Positions 23,863-36,165 of a stretch of DNA of 64,000 nucleotides are shown here, piece by piece; within the stretch, counting starts at the first letter, position 1; every line of letters starts with the position of its first letter. Location: assembly GCF_030272615.1 (NCBI RefSeq), contig NW_026729201.1:62001-126000 (forward strand), written 5' to 3'. A program made the translations under genes and the position numbers. Source of the DNA: Cryptomeria japonica. Lineage: Eukaryota > Streptophyta > Pinopsida > Cupressales > Cupressaceae. The notes under the pieces were generated by a model, which searched no databases, was not told the origin of the DNA, and worked only from the letters and a program-made list of their open reading frames with translations.

Positions 23863-24362
23863 ACCTATATCAAGTGGGTGGGAATCAGTGCCATTAATCA
23901 GCCTGCTTTCATAAGGTTCCGCTACAATTCCTTGCACCCAACTATAGTCCCTCATTATTCTAGCGGGCTGATGCCATTACTCGAATCTAGTCTCACAACA
24001 ACACGAGTGTTGATTGGGGGGCTAGCAATGACATGAGCGCAAGTTGAGTCCCTACAATTTGATTCTAGCAGGTTAATTAATTGATTGGGGGCCCCCTACT
24101 ATTCTAAAGGGCTAGCAAGCTGATTAATTACTACCATTCTATAGGCCTTGTAAAGAGCTGATTCCTTGAGAATAGTAGGGACTTGAATGAACTGATTCGA
24201 GTTACTCTAGTAGGTTTACATTAATGGCATGGTAGATGAATTGGTGAGTGAATTCGAGCTTATCCCCTACCATTCTAGTCGGGATTGCATTTTGATTAGC
24301 ATCTATAGATGGTAGGGGCTCAGGATTCAAAGTAGGGGAACTTAGGAAGGATACGAGCAGCT
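23863..24362. repeat. Decayed repeats with ACTATTCTAGCGGGCT-like words
   Basis: Words such as CCCTACTATTCTAAAGGGCT and its near reverse (GAATAGTAGGG) occur repeatedly near 23960, 24050, 24095, 24150 and 24270, in both orientations. The block sits between a CT tract and a GA tract, giving an inverted layout. Confidence 0.5.
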
Positions 24363-24369
24363 CCAAATG

Positions 24370-24482
24370 CACCTAATAGAGGAGGAGAGTGAGATAGGGA
24401 GATAGAGATTGAGAGGGAGAGACAAGAGATAAATGAGAGAAAGAGAGATGGAGAGAGAGAGAGAGGGGGGGAGACAAAGATA
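24370..24482. repeat. GA-rich tract
   Basis: A purine-rich tract on the other side of the decayed repeat block, opposite in orientation to the CT tract at 23460. Confidence 0.9.
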
Positions 24483-24559
24483 GAGAAAACATAATATTGA
24501 TGAATCAACACCTCGAGGTCAACATAATCTGTATTCTGATGATGTTTCAAAATCTGTAT

Positions 24560-25784
24560 TGAGTTATTATAGATGTATCTTCTTCTTCATCAATAACATA
24601 CAAAGGTAGCTCATTAAACAAAACAAGCATTATCTCATCATCTTGCTCCATATAACTAGGTAACTCATTAAACAAAACAATCAAAAACTTGTTATCAACA
24701 CTTTTTCCTTGCTCTTTAACCTATTGTTCTATATCATTATACATATCATTTTATTGCAATAAATTTTATTTTTCTATTTCTACATCATTTGCAGGTGTAT
24801 TGACAAAAGATAACTTTGTTTCTACCTCAAAAAAGTCTCTCTTTTGTTCAACAAAATAGCTCTTTTGATATATAATAGGACCTCTTGGACAAAGGCAGAT
24901 GATGCTAGGGCATGAAAGTTGATTTACAAAAGGACTTTGATAAGATTTGGGGATTCCTTGAGGTGGAGACATCTCTTTAAAGGGTTTCTCTTGGGGAATG
25001 ATGACCTAGTTTTCTACATACATATAACATCTTGCATGCATTGAAAGCTTCTAAAACTTGGGATTTCAACTTTAGAAGACTCACTTGAAGGTTGAATATG
25101 CTCACCTTGCCTAAAACATTTAAATTTGTACTTACGAACCTCTTCTTTCATAAGATGATCTATTGTAGTTGAGGGAGCTTGTTTGAGGATAGGAATTGAA
25201 AGAGCCGATTAATTCTCCAACCTCTAAAATTGAGAAAGAAAAACCTTCATCTACTTCTCCTTGGTTTTTATCTCACTACAAGATATTCTTCATACTGCTT
25301 CGTTTGATCCTCTAAATCTTTCTCATGATGACAGGCTTGATAAGCCCACTCATTCTGTCAAAATCAAATTCCCTTGATAAGTACACTTATATTCAAGTTC
25401 CCAAGGGGTTTGAGCAGGGACGGGTGGGTGGTAAGCATATTGAATATGCTAATAGCTTGTTGTAGAAAGTTTGTTTGGGATAAAACTAGCAGTGTTTTGG
25501 GTCTAATATAGATAATAAGGTGTAGGAATATCACTGTCATGAAATAGGGTTTGATAAGACAAACTCTTATGAAGTATAAACATATTTATTCATTCAGAAA
25601 GCCAGAAAATCAAAATAAAATAGATTTGCTTTGAAACATACCAACACTTGGACTATTGAACCAATAGATTTGAACTCAGAGTCACTAGGCATGTGAAGAT
25701 ATTGCCTCAAAAGGAAGATATCATTGATATAAATATCAATATCAACAATGTATGGAAAATCCTTGGAGTGAAACAATCCAAACT
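24560..25784 (-). other. Degenerate internal region of a minus-strand LTR element
   Basis: On the minus strand short frames appear, including one at 24972-24766 with a Pro-rich start and another with a repeated LFNELP motif near 24740-24600. They are unrecognised. A primer-binding-site-like sequence at 25785-25805 on the same strand suggests that this is the leader and gag-side of a decayed Tat-like gypsy element, which is inference. Confidence 0.35.
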
Positions 25785-25805
25785 ATCCCACTTAGTGTGC
25801 CAAAA
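25785..25805 (-). other. Candidate primer-binding site of a decayed gypsy element
   Basis: Read on the minus strand, TTTTGGCACACTAAGTGGGA closely matches the sequence just inside the 5' LTR of the gypsy element here (TTTTGGCACGCCCAGTGGGA, from 34595). The corresponding LTR should lie at higher coordinates and end near 25808. Confidence 0.45.
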
Positions 25806-28670
25806 GTTGTTGTTACTAAGGATTGTGCCCAAATTCTAAGATATAAAACTTAGTAATCTTGCACAACATGGGGAGTTTCTCAAGCTATGAGTGACCTAAA
25901 ACAAGGATCAACCTCCATATTATGGGATACTTCCCTTGGAAAACCTCCTAAAATTATTGCACTTGACAAGAGAAAACGATATAAAGATTGCTTTTGAATT
26001 GAAAACTACTAGCCCTAGGAGGTGACACACTAAAATTTTGAGATTCTACTTGCTATCCTAAAATCACAATGAACTTCAATGGAGATCAAATTCAATTCGC
26101 AACTCAAATTAGAAACATGTAGTATATAATTGATTCATAGGAAAGTTTTAAATTCAATAATTGCTTGAAGTAAAATGATTGTATTCACAACTTCAACTTG
26201 TCAAAACACTCAACACAACTTACAACCTCTACTAACATGACACTTCTTGCCTTGAAAATGCATAGATGAGACAAAATTGAAGGATCTTTAAACAAACCAT
26301 AGGAACATCATCATATCATCCATTTAGGAGTCAAATAACAAGTTTAGATTCTATTTATTGGTTACATTTTATCTCTATTAGCTACGTCTATGGAAAACTA
26401 TAAAATTTTGTAGGCTAGAGCAAGTGTAGATTATGACATTGAAAGACTCATTCAAAAGAAATAATACTGAAGCTTTAAATAAAAACACCATGCAATAAAA
26501 GAAATCAAGCTCATGATTGTAGTTTTTACATCCATGATGAGTGTAAATGAGACAATGAATTCACTTACCAACAACATGTGATGTCAACTAGAGGGGAGAT
26601 TTATCACAAAGATATTGAATATTGGGGCACATATTAGTGTGTCCAATTATGATCAAAGATAAGAAATGATTTTGTGTGTGTGTGTGTGATAGATTCCATT
26701 AGTTTTGATGTTAAACCATTTGTGCATATTTAGGATTAAGATTATATATGCTATATACACAAAAATGTGACTATACATAGACAATTAAAGCATGAAGTTA
26801 ACCAATATAGCTCACATGGACACACAATTTAGTCACAACAAAAGAAAATTAATATAATGAAAGGATACAAAATATTTTTGTCCACCATGCCTTATCAATG
26901 CACCGAGCTATGATATTCATATCCAAGGATATAAATTGGGTAGACTATAATATTAAATTCTCATAATGACAATACAACAATGTGTAACATCTAAGAATTT
27001 CGTTCAAATGGATTGGTTTGCAACAAATTTATAGATTTTTGTGTGAGAAAATAGAGGGCCTAGATTAGTTGGAGAGACCAAAGGTTCTCATGGCTTGAGA
27101 GGATTGGGAGCATAAGAAGAGAACAAGTTTCATGCTTGTAATTGAGGAACTCAATGTCTCTCCATGATTCAAGGGGAATCAAGGGTGAGTTGCATGTGTC
27201 TTGGATAGAGTGGATGGTAAGGATCTAAAAAGTATTTTTTTTAGGGATGTGAAAATAACTCCTATGCCTTAAGTATTGCAAGTGTACAAGTGATATGACA
27301 TATGCACCTACTTGAGAAATTGAGAACATAAATATTTGAATATTTATTATTACGCATGCACGAATGATTAGGGATATTAATTAATTTTTCTTAGGTGTTT
27401 AGTTAATTAAATATTCTAGTGTTTATTGAATTTTTAGATGGGGGTGAGATAGAGATTTATTTACCTAAGGGAGCTTATAGAAAAATGATGTGGAGTAAAC
27501 GCTAGAAATAAGAATCAATAATAATAAATTTTATGATTTAATTAATTTTAGAAAGAAAATAAAATAATTAATCAAAATACAAATGATTAATTAGAAGTAA
27601 AATGACAATAGATGAGTTGGAATGATGATGTGTCAATTTTAGTTGTCTAAATATACTTTTTGTGAATTGTATAGTGAACATTTAATTTATTGGAAAAATA
27701 TTCTTATGACCCAAAATATAGAGTCACACTTGCAACATTAGCTATCAATTGATGGAGTAGAAGAGGACTAAAATCATAATAAATTCAATCCAATTATCTC
27801 ACACAATGTTTAAGTAACACATGAAGTGTGATACAAAATACTAAAAAACTAATTAAGTGCCTAGTAGAATAATAAGAACATCCTCATAAGTGTTCTTTTG
27901 GTCCAACCCTTGCTTGTAGTGATTCGATATTTTGTTACATATTCTTGACCACAATTTATGTTGATCTATTCATTTTTTTTTCTTCTCTTTAAGAAATATC
28001 TAAAGAGAATTGAAAATTTCCTTGTCTAGCTTGTTCAAAAGGTTTTAAGTAAAATTTGGCATGCTTCTATACCTTCTTATTTGTCTTATTCACTCAATAT
28101 CTCTTGAATTATCACCTTCTTGCTTTATGAGGGTTGCCTCCTATGGGATGAATGAAGTTATTGTGATTCACTTATATGTACACTTTGGTGTATTATTGTA
28201 TTTATGCTACAAAATTGACGAGTTCATATATGATATTTAGAGTTTTAAAGAAAACATATGAATTGCTTATTCATTAGATATAGTTGCATATTTGCATTTA
28301 GTGATTTCAATGGAAAGGAAATTATATACAATGTTGAGTTTGTTAGGGTTTATAATTTTGTTTTCCAATAATCCATGAACATAATTAAATATACATATGA
28401 CTATTTCTTGGATCAATTTTTAGGACTACATCTAAAATTAGTTTTGTTCATAGATATTACTAAAAGACCTATATGAAATTCTTGTTTTGCCATAACTTTG
28501 GCTATCATAAGCCTATGAATTAATTTATAGAAGTCATAAATAAAATTTGTCATGGTTGGGTGAAAATAATTAGATAGTGGAAGAAGTTTTGGAGTTTGCT
28601 GGTTGTGGATGTTTAGTTATTTGGTTAAATTAGGCATTAAAGTGAAAAGGGTGTTGGTGGAGCATATTCA
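25806..28670. other. Putative old LTR and AT-rich sequence; no gene seen
   Basis: The first part should be the LTR belonging to the primer site at 25785, but its far end is not recognisable. A short (TG)n run occurs near 26675-26690. The rest is AT-rich and shows no coding signal. Confidence 0.4.
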
Positions 28671-29240
28671 AGGGTGGTAATTAGTAGTGCATTGTGGTTT
28701 CTAAAAGAATGTAATTTTGAGGAGAGACAAACTACCAAAGTTCATATGTGTTTTGTTCATAAGTGTTTTGTGCTTAGCTTCCTACTTACAACAAGGTTGC
28801 ATGCAAGAAGCAAAATAAAGACAAAATCTCATTGCTCTTTTTCTCTTGCTAATCAAATTTGTGCTCATCCTTTTGAAAAAGCCTATTACGCAAAAATAAA
28901 AAAATTGATGATTGAGAAAAAAATTCATGTGTAAGATGGCGACACATTATATCATCTTGCATGCTTTTTAAACTTTTTGTCATTGATCACTAAGTCGAGT
29001 TGCTCGGTCTCATAAAGGTAACATGTTCAATGTAAGTAAATAATAACAATATATTATTATTACATGTCAAATATAAACCTTTACAAATTTTTAAAAATTA
29101 TAATAATTGTTATCCAAAAAAAAAATTCATGAATGAAAAAAACTATAAGATGATGATGCAATAGATCATCTTACATGCTTTTTCTAAGCTTTGTGTTTTT
29201 TTTTTGCGATAAATCATTACCATTTATTTTTTTATTGGAA
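28671..29240 (+). repeat. Local duplication, no gene
   Basis: An AAAAAAATTCATG... block with ATCATCTTGCATGCTTTTT at about 28915-28990 recurs in diverged form at about 29120-29200. An 86-codon frame at 28674 is unrecognised. The following 29241-29744 shows no gene. Confidence 0.45.
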
Positions 29241-29744
29241 AAAGAAAATTCAATTACAAAATCATAGTGTTGTACACAACAAAGGAGAAAGTAGTCATAC
29301 AAATCTATTCAAAATGTTGCCCAATAGTGAGAAATGTTGCCCAGCAACAAGAAGTGATTGAAACAAGCAATGTTAACTGCTACCCAGCAACAAGAAAATG
29401 GATCAACTATTTCAGACCTTGTATGGAGTTCAATACTGACAACATAAATATGTTGATTATACTTCTCTAGAACAATCAAAATGACTACAAAGTAGTCCAT
29501 GACATTTGGAACAAAGGTCTAATACAACAAGCAAAGTAGCCAGTTACAACATAGTACAATGATCTCCAATCTCTCCAATCTAAATCCTCATATCACCTAT
29601 CTAAATGCCTTGAATTTTAAACTTTGCCTCAAAATTATTAAGTTGAACTTGCAGGTCCTCAAGTGTCCTTTTGAGCTCTGCATTAACTTGAAATGCAGTT
29701 TGAAGAGTAAGGATTTGTGGAGAGAAATCCATACAAATAATCAA

Positions 29745-31880
29745 TTACTTGATTTGAAGGGGGTACAAAGTGTGTGAAAAGGCATCCATGCACATGAATC
29801 TCCAAATGTGCTTAAGAATAATGTGTCGTTTGAGTAATAATATTGTGAGTGGAGGAGAGACCAAGCAAAGTATATTTCCAAGTGGGAAATAGCCTAGGGA
29901 AAGTGGAGAAGAGTAGGCCCCAAAGGTTTCGAGCATGGGAGTAGAGCCAAAAGGCATGCTTGATAGTTTCTTTTTTAGAGCAGAAGGGACAAGAAGGAGG
30001 GGGACCGATAAAAGATAGTAGATCACTAATAGGGAGTTTGACATGAATAATTTTCCATGCTATCAACTGGGCTTGTGCATCAGGTTTAGATTTTCAGATG
30101 AGTGAGCTTAACTTGTTCCATCTTGATCTATTGAGATTGTAATGCCACTTGAGATTGAGTTGGTGGGATAAGGAAATGGAAGGAAAGAGTTTCTTATAGA
30201 GTTTTGAGAGAAAAACTTTGGAATTTCTAATTTCTAGGCCATTTTCAATCTTTAATAAAGTTATCATGACATGGTGACGACATGAGACACCACAACTCAA
30301 GCCTAACAAGCTGTTCTATTTTTTGGATAGGGGTCATGTATACTACAGAAAGATTGATCCACATTTTGATTTGTTGCCATGTTTCTAATCAAAATTCAGA
30401 GGATCCCATAAGTCTCAAAAAACTTGAATGCCCTTTTTAAAGAAGTCTCTACCTTTGAGGTTTTTAATAGTAGCTAGAGGGCTATTGTTTTCTTGAACCA
30501 ACTAGTTCCATCAAATGGAAGAAGAGGCAAAACTCAATCCATGACTCAAGGTCTGAGCATAATAATTTAATTTTTTGGATCTAGTTTGCCAAGCTCTCCA
30601 AATGGAGTTGAAGGGTGTTGAACCATATGTTTTAAAATAAGGTGCAAGAAGAAGCTTACCTTTCTAGCTAAGAAAATTCTAAGATCGTCCAATAGTAGTT
30701 TCCAAGGAGCATCTCCATCCAAAGCTGTCACAACCCATTTCATAGTGAGGAAAATGCCCTAGGTATAGGGGTCTATAATTCCTAAACCACCTTTATTTTT
30801 TGGTTTGATGCAATGAGTCCACGAAGTAGACAAAATACCTTTGGTATTTCCCCATTTGTCCCAAAGGAAACTTCTAATAAGTCGAGTCAAGTAATTGTAG
30901 TAGGTTTTAAAGGGCAGCCAACAGGAAGAGATATAGACATGACTAGCTAAAAGGATTTTGTTGGCGACTTGGATTCTATCGGCCATGGAAAGGAACTTGT
31001 TGAAGTTTATTTTTTAGTTTATACAAGAATCAATTCCACATCTTGTTAAGTTAAACACCTATACCAAATGGGATACCAAGGTATCTTATTATAGTGCCAT
31101 GCTTCACCTCACGCTATTAACTAGGAATTCAAGGTGGTTGAGGGTTGGGATGAGTCATTATGAATTCAATCTTATGCATGGCCAACTTATAGCCTAAAAC
31201 AGTAACAGAAAGATCTAATATGTCAAACATACTAGTCACTTCATATGTAGAATTTTGAATGAATAACATACTGTCATCCACAAAATGAGAATTTAGAGTT
31301 GTAACATTGTTTGGAAGAGATATTCCTTGAATTAGTCTATTTGATAGAGTGTGTTGAAACATATAACCAAGTGCATCAATCATAAGGACATACAAATAAG
31401 GAGCAAGGCGACAACCCTGTCGAATGGATTTTTGCAAGGGAAATGAAGGAGAGAGCACACCATTGACAACAACTCTAGCAGATGCATCCATGAATAACAT
31501 ATAGATTTCTTCACATAATTTAGGTCCAAATCCAATCCATTTAAGCATTTTAAGGATGAATGGCTAGTAGAAATGTTCATAAGCTTTGTCAAAGTCAAGC
31601 TTAATAATTAGTTTATCTTAAGCAGATTGTTGGGCCCATTTAGTTATTTCCCATGCAAGAACCAAATTGTCTAAGATAAATCTTCCTCCCAAGAAACTAG
31701 TTTGCTTTGGATAAAAAATCATTTGAGAAATGCATTTAATTCTTTGCACAAGATCCTTAGCTATAATTTTGTATGAAGTATTAAGGAGGGTAATTGGTCG
31801 CCATCCATTGATAGTGTCATCCTCTTTGCAAAAGCTAGCATTTGCCTAAACTAGCAAGTAGGGGCTTAAATTATCTTAAG
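29745..31880 (-). pseudogene. LINE reverse transcriptase and zf-RVT remnant
   Basis: The minus strand encodes most of a plant L1-type ORF2. From 31850 downward it reads NGWRPITLLNTSYKIIAKDL (RT block 1), FILDNL, IRQGCRLAPYLYVLMIDAL near 31410, and SHFVDDSMLF, the polymerase box, with the two catalytic Asp codons near 31273-31278; the canonical form is YADD, here VDD. The C-terminal zf-RVT domain is at 30066-29812, with CPFC and a later H/W pattern. RT copies LINE RNA at the nicked target. Frameshifts and stops occur throughout, and the endonuclease is missing because the copy is cut at 31880 beside repeat R1. It lies on the opposite strand from the endonuclease fragment at 15.7 kb. Confidence 0.8.
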
Positions 31881-31924
31881 GTCAAACCTAGCCCAATCAT
31901 ACTTTCAAGGGATCTAAATCTTGA

Positions 31925-32640
31925 TGGATGGTATAATCGAGGAGCATATGATTATTCTTAGCAACTAAATTGCAACACTTTCATTATTTAAAGTTATTTG
32001 ACATGAGTAAGCTCTTTCAAATGAATATATTCCTTCCATAGTTATTTGAGCCCCTATAGTACTATTAACACCATGATAGAGGGTCAATAATTAATATGAA
32101 GACACCCACAATATCACCATATCTTGCTAGTGCAAACGAGATAAGTGAGTTTGTTTATTATTTACTATTTCACATTTGACTTGTTTTGGATGGTGCTTCT
32201 TTTCTTAGATTAATCTCTTTACTATTTTATATAATATTTTATTCTAATTAGACATCATTCACTTCAATTGTTAAACAATCCATAACAATTTAATTTATCC
32301 TTTAGACAAAAAATGATAAATATTTATCCTATTATACCTATTTTATTAGTACTTTTTTTGGTTAAAAAATTAAATATATTAATAATAAAAAGAATGTATA
32401 AAGATAGACCTTATAATACAAAAATCTTGAAAGAAATAGCTAAAGTGTGAAAGAAGCAATTTAAATTTGAATACAAGTTAAATTTTATTAATATAACTAA
32501 TTTTTTATATTAAACTAAATAATATTTTAAGAAACCATAAAATTACTATGGACTACCATTTATGTCTTAATAAATAAGAGGACACATGATAAAATAAATT
32601 TGGAAGTTGATCAATGAGAATTTATTGTGTAGGTATTCCC
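31925..32640 (+). repeat. Repeat R1, copy 2 (uninterrupted)
   Basis: This matches 14262-15170 plus 16024-16240 by eye, without the LINE insert and without the 480 bp at 14290-14770. It therefore shows the state of R1 before the LINE fragment arrived. Confidence 0.65.
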
Positions 32641-33003
32641 TTTCAAATGAGTTTAGGGAATTTTACCCTAATTTTGTCCCTCTACAAAATTCAGATGAAA
32701 CTACTTTGAAAGAGAACCGTCACTTTGAGGAGGCTATTAATTGTAATATGACACAATTGTACACAAAAACGACCACCTAGTCAGTTGTATATCTTGCAAA
32801 ATAATAATAACCATTCATAGCAAAGAGAGAAAACTATGGAATCACCTTGGAGCTTTTGGCACGTGTATATATTTTAGTCTTGCACGATGGAGAAAATACG
32901 AGAGAAATACAAAGGTGGAAGCTCCCTAGAAATAATGAATGAATGAAAGAATTTTAATGATTTCCATGAGACCCAATGGTCTAAGGGACCAAGATGTACC
33001 AAA

Positions 33004-33480
33004 TTATCCTGATTTCAAGATCTTTTCCATGTTGGTCCTTCTCTTATGAATCTTGAGTAAGAGACTTGTTGTTTTGTGAAGCCTCATCTCTTCAAAAAGC
33101 TCATTAAAACTATCTACCTTTAATTCATTATCAAACTGGCTATGAATATCTTCATACATTGCACACTCCTTGATTAAATGCAACTCGCTTGCTACAAAAA
33201 ATGTACATTCTTTTTTTCCCAATCTTCTTTGGGCACCTTCCATGTACCCATATCACATCTCAAATGATGAGATCCAGTCCTTAACTATACAATTAGAATT
33301 TTGGCCTTTCCATTAATCACAAATATCAAGTAAACTTTTTCACCATCCTCCTAAGTAGGGTTGAATTATTTAATATAGTACACATTTTTCCCGCCTAGCT
33401 GCTTTGTCCACATGGCATTCCTAAATTTCTCTAACACAAACTTTTTTATCTCCTCTTTGTTGCTAGGATAATCATGTAAA
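33004..33480 (-). pseudogene. C-terminal tail of a second LINE-type protein
   Basis: On the minus strand a decayed frame reads SHHLRCDMGTWKVPKED, then after a frameshift a Cys-containing stretch, ELHLIKECAMYEDIHSQF and FNELFEEMRLHKTTSLLLKI. The order basic-GxWK, Cys pair, H-x4-C, F-N-x-L and a terminal R-rich helix is what is usually seen after the RT domain in many non-LTR retrotransposons, where it forms a small zinc-binding tail. The family level is inferred from pattern memory. It is 5' truncated and frameshifted. It is bounded by the copia LTR that starts at 33532. The stretch 32641-33003 shows no gene. Confidence 0.5.
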
Positions 33481-33531
33481 TATATGTCCCACTTGTTATT
33501 TTGTTTCTTTTGTCTTTTTCCTATGACTTAG

Positions 33532-33814
33532 TGTTGGAAACCAATAACACTGAGGGGGGGGGGGGGGTGAATCAGTATTATACCAGAATGGTAAATTTTA
33601 GCCTTAACAAAACATTCATACACCAACCGATATACCAGTATAAATAGAATTGAAAGAAGTAAATCAACCAATAAGCCAAACATATAAATGAGAATCATAA
33701 CACATAAATTTATACGTGGAAAACCTCAATGAGGAAAAACCAAGGTGGGATTTGTGACCCACAATATCAATTCATTGGCCATATGAAGAGATATTACAAT
33801 ATATTATGGGTTAC
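33532..33814 (-). mobile_element. Copia LTR, distal part (split by the gypsy element)
   Basis: Minus-strand LTR end: read in reverse it finishes with GATTCACC, a C run and CCAACA at 33532. It continues across the gypsy insertion at 46770-47408, giving an original LTR of about 922 bp. Confidence 0.75.
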
Positions 33815-34594
33815 TGTAGACACCTAAAATTGTCATGTCTAATTAAATAAATATTTTATTTATTTAATTATCTAAGCTTAATTCTTCTATTAATTAAATA
33901 AATCCTTATTTATTTAATTAATTCAGTTATCCTCTTCTAGCCTTATTTCTCATTTAAATAAATACATTTATTTATTTAAATTATCCTTTTCCTAAATTCA
34001 ATAAATATTTTTATTTATTTAATCATCCCACTTCTTCTATTAATTAAATAAATCTTTATTTATTTAATTAATTCATTAACCTTTTCTACTCATGACACAT
34101 GTCATTCATCTCTTAATTCCTACACTTCCTACCCCTTTCATTATTTTATTATTTCTTTTACCTACCCTCTAATCATAGCCGACCTCCTTTTACACCTCTC
34201 AATCTTATCCCTCCATTTCATATAGTGTCTTCTATATAAGGAGATGCTTCCTTCATTATGGGACCCTAATGATTCATTATAATCAATCATCTTGAGGACT
34301 TGACTACACTACGATCCTACTTGCAACCACATTCCGTTCTTTGTTGAGCTCTTGTGCACATAAAATCTGAGAGCAAATACATCAAACAAGATCAATGGAG
34401 ATAGGAAGAATGGAGATCCAAACCCTATTGGACATGTGATGGTATAATCTTTGTGATTTCATTTGATTTGCATTGTCTTAGGTAATATTCATATATTATG
34501 GTGGATCTTTGTTGTTGTTAGGCTAGGGTTTTGTGGTTGAATTCATTTAGCCTTTCAATATTATTATTATTGTTATCCATTTTCACCATATACA
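33815..34594 (+). repeat. 5' LTR of the gypsy element
   Basis: Begins TGTAGACACC and ends CATATACA. The U3 part contains several AT-rich palindromes of the TTAATTAAATAAAT / ATTTATTTAATTAA type between 33841 and 34075. Confidence 0.95.
34233..34240 (+). promoter_or_regulatory. TATA box in the 5' LTR
   Basis: TATATAAG inside CTTCTATATAAGGAGATGC, conserved in the 3' LTR at 46403-46410. Transcription of the element would be expected to start about 30 bp downstream. Confidence 0.7.
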
Positions 34595-34597
34595 TTT

Positions 34598-34617
34598 TGG
34601 CACGCCCAGTGGGACTC
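34598..34617 (+). other. Primer-binding site
   Basis: TGGCACGCCCAGTGGGACT follows the LTR end by three T residues. The initial TGG complements a tRNA 3' CCA. The tRNA species was not assigned. Confidence 0.65.
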
Positions 34618-34744
34618 TTGTCCCTTTTGCATTTAACTTTCTTGTTGCAGATTTTGTATTTTGAAGTTGCAGATCTGACGTTTTCGGTAGCATTTTGATA
34701 TTTCTGCATCTGCGTACTTTCGGATAGTGTTTTTGATTTTCTAG

Positions 34745-34940
34745 CGCGTCTACAACATCTGGAGTCGCGTCTGTGTTATTGGCAATATTTTATTTTTGCA
34801 GGTTCCAGGAAGCGCGTCTGTGTTATAAAGTCGCGTCTGCGATGTTTTTATCCGCGTCTGTGTCCAGAAGCCACGTCTGAGTTCTGTAGTCGCGTCTGTG
34901 TCACCCAGTCGCATCTGTGTTGAGGGTAATCGTGTCTGTG
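34745..34940 (+). repeat. CGCGTCTGTG motif array I (leader)
   Basis: Nine copies of a CGCGTCTGTG-like motif start at 34745, 34766, 34813, 34832, 34853, 34872, 34891, 34910 and 34931. The last seven are spaced 19, 21, 19, 19, 19 and 21 bp. The sequence between motifs is not conserved. Confidence 0.85.
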
Positions 34941-35519
34941 TTCACTAGTTTCAAATTTTGGGTTTTTATTGATTCAGTTTTTGAATTTTGCAGTTAGGGT
35001 TTTAGATCTGGTTTATTTTGAGCTAACATTTTTAGATCTAGCTAACAAAATTGGTGCAGCTTGTCTTGAAAGCTAAATCGTTTGGTTGAAGGCCCCTATT
35101 TTCACAAAGTCTTTTGGGTTTAAAATTTACCTAACTTGTGTGCTTGCAGGAAGGGGTGATCATTTGAAACAAATCCAAACTACTAATAAATCTTTGTTGC
35201 AGGTCCTTGGCAAGGGTTTTTGGATTTTTATTGTGTGCCTTGTTTTCATAGACTAGCAAACACTTTGATTGGTGCACTAAAACTGAATCATTGTCTTTTG
35301 TGTCTTGAGCAATAGGCTCTTTTTGTTTAATCTTTAGAGGGCTTGTCTTCCCATGTGGTCATTAGGACTACTAGTGAGAAGAGAATGACCCAAGTGGTAG
35401 CGAGGAAAACCCACCTCTTCCAAACTACTATAAACAAATGTATTCATGGTGAAAACTATGAATAACGTGTGCTGATTAGTTCATACCGACACTATGTCTC
35501 CCCATAAACCCGTTTGATC

Positions 35520-35900
35520 AAATTTATTTGATCAATTGTAGGGCGTAACCCCTACTGGCTAGGAGCCTTTTGTATTTACAGAGCTGAAAGTGCCGCATGT
35601 ATGGCCACATGAGCGGATGCCCTTACTAGCACCTTTTTGTTTTAGAAGCCCAAATCCTTCTAGTTGTTGGGGCAGGAGGTCGGACCTCTGGTAGCGGCCC
35701 ACACACATACGGTTCTTAGTAGAGATACAAAGTTCACCACGGGGAGTTTTCGTGGGGACTGATGCTTGGCTGACCCGAGAAGTGAGTGTTGAGGGTGGAG
35801 CCAGTGAGGTCAAGCATCTAAGTATCCTCTCTGAATAGTGTAGCCTCGGGGGTAAAACCCCATGTGGGATCAACAACTATTGTCTTGGCCAGCCATAAGA
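35520..35900 (+). other. GC-richer leader segment with predicted stems
   Basis: This segment stands out from the AT-rich leader. It contains GGGG-TAAAA-CCCC (35848-35861) and a longer ATGCTTG/CAAGCAT pairing (about 35761-35820). It could be the packaging or dimerisation region of the genomic RNA, which is inference. Open frames in it lack gag features. Confidence 0.4.
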
Positions 35901-36165
35901 ATTGTGTTTGACTTATTTTAAACATTCAAAACATTCAAGACCAAACAACAAAACATTGTGTCTTTTGTGTCTTCAAGTGTATGCAAAGCATTTTTACATC
36001 AAACAACACACTTTTCTTGGAGTCATTTTTGAGTCTAGACACTTGCAAACATTGGGTCTTCATCAACACTGTGTCCTCTTGTCATGAAAAACAGTCAAAC
36101 AGTCAGATTTGGTCACAACAAAATGACTTCACAGATTGGAAAAAATTGCACAAATTTTACAGAAA

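Noticed and set aside
23343-23897. Forward frame of 184 codons, Ser/Leu/Pro-rich
   Set aside because: It lies across a CT-rich tract and has no complex sequence.
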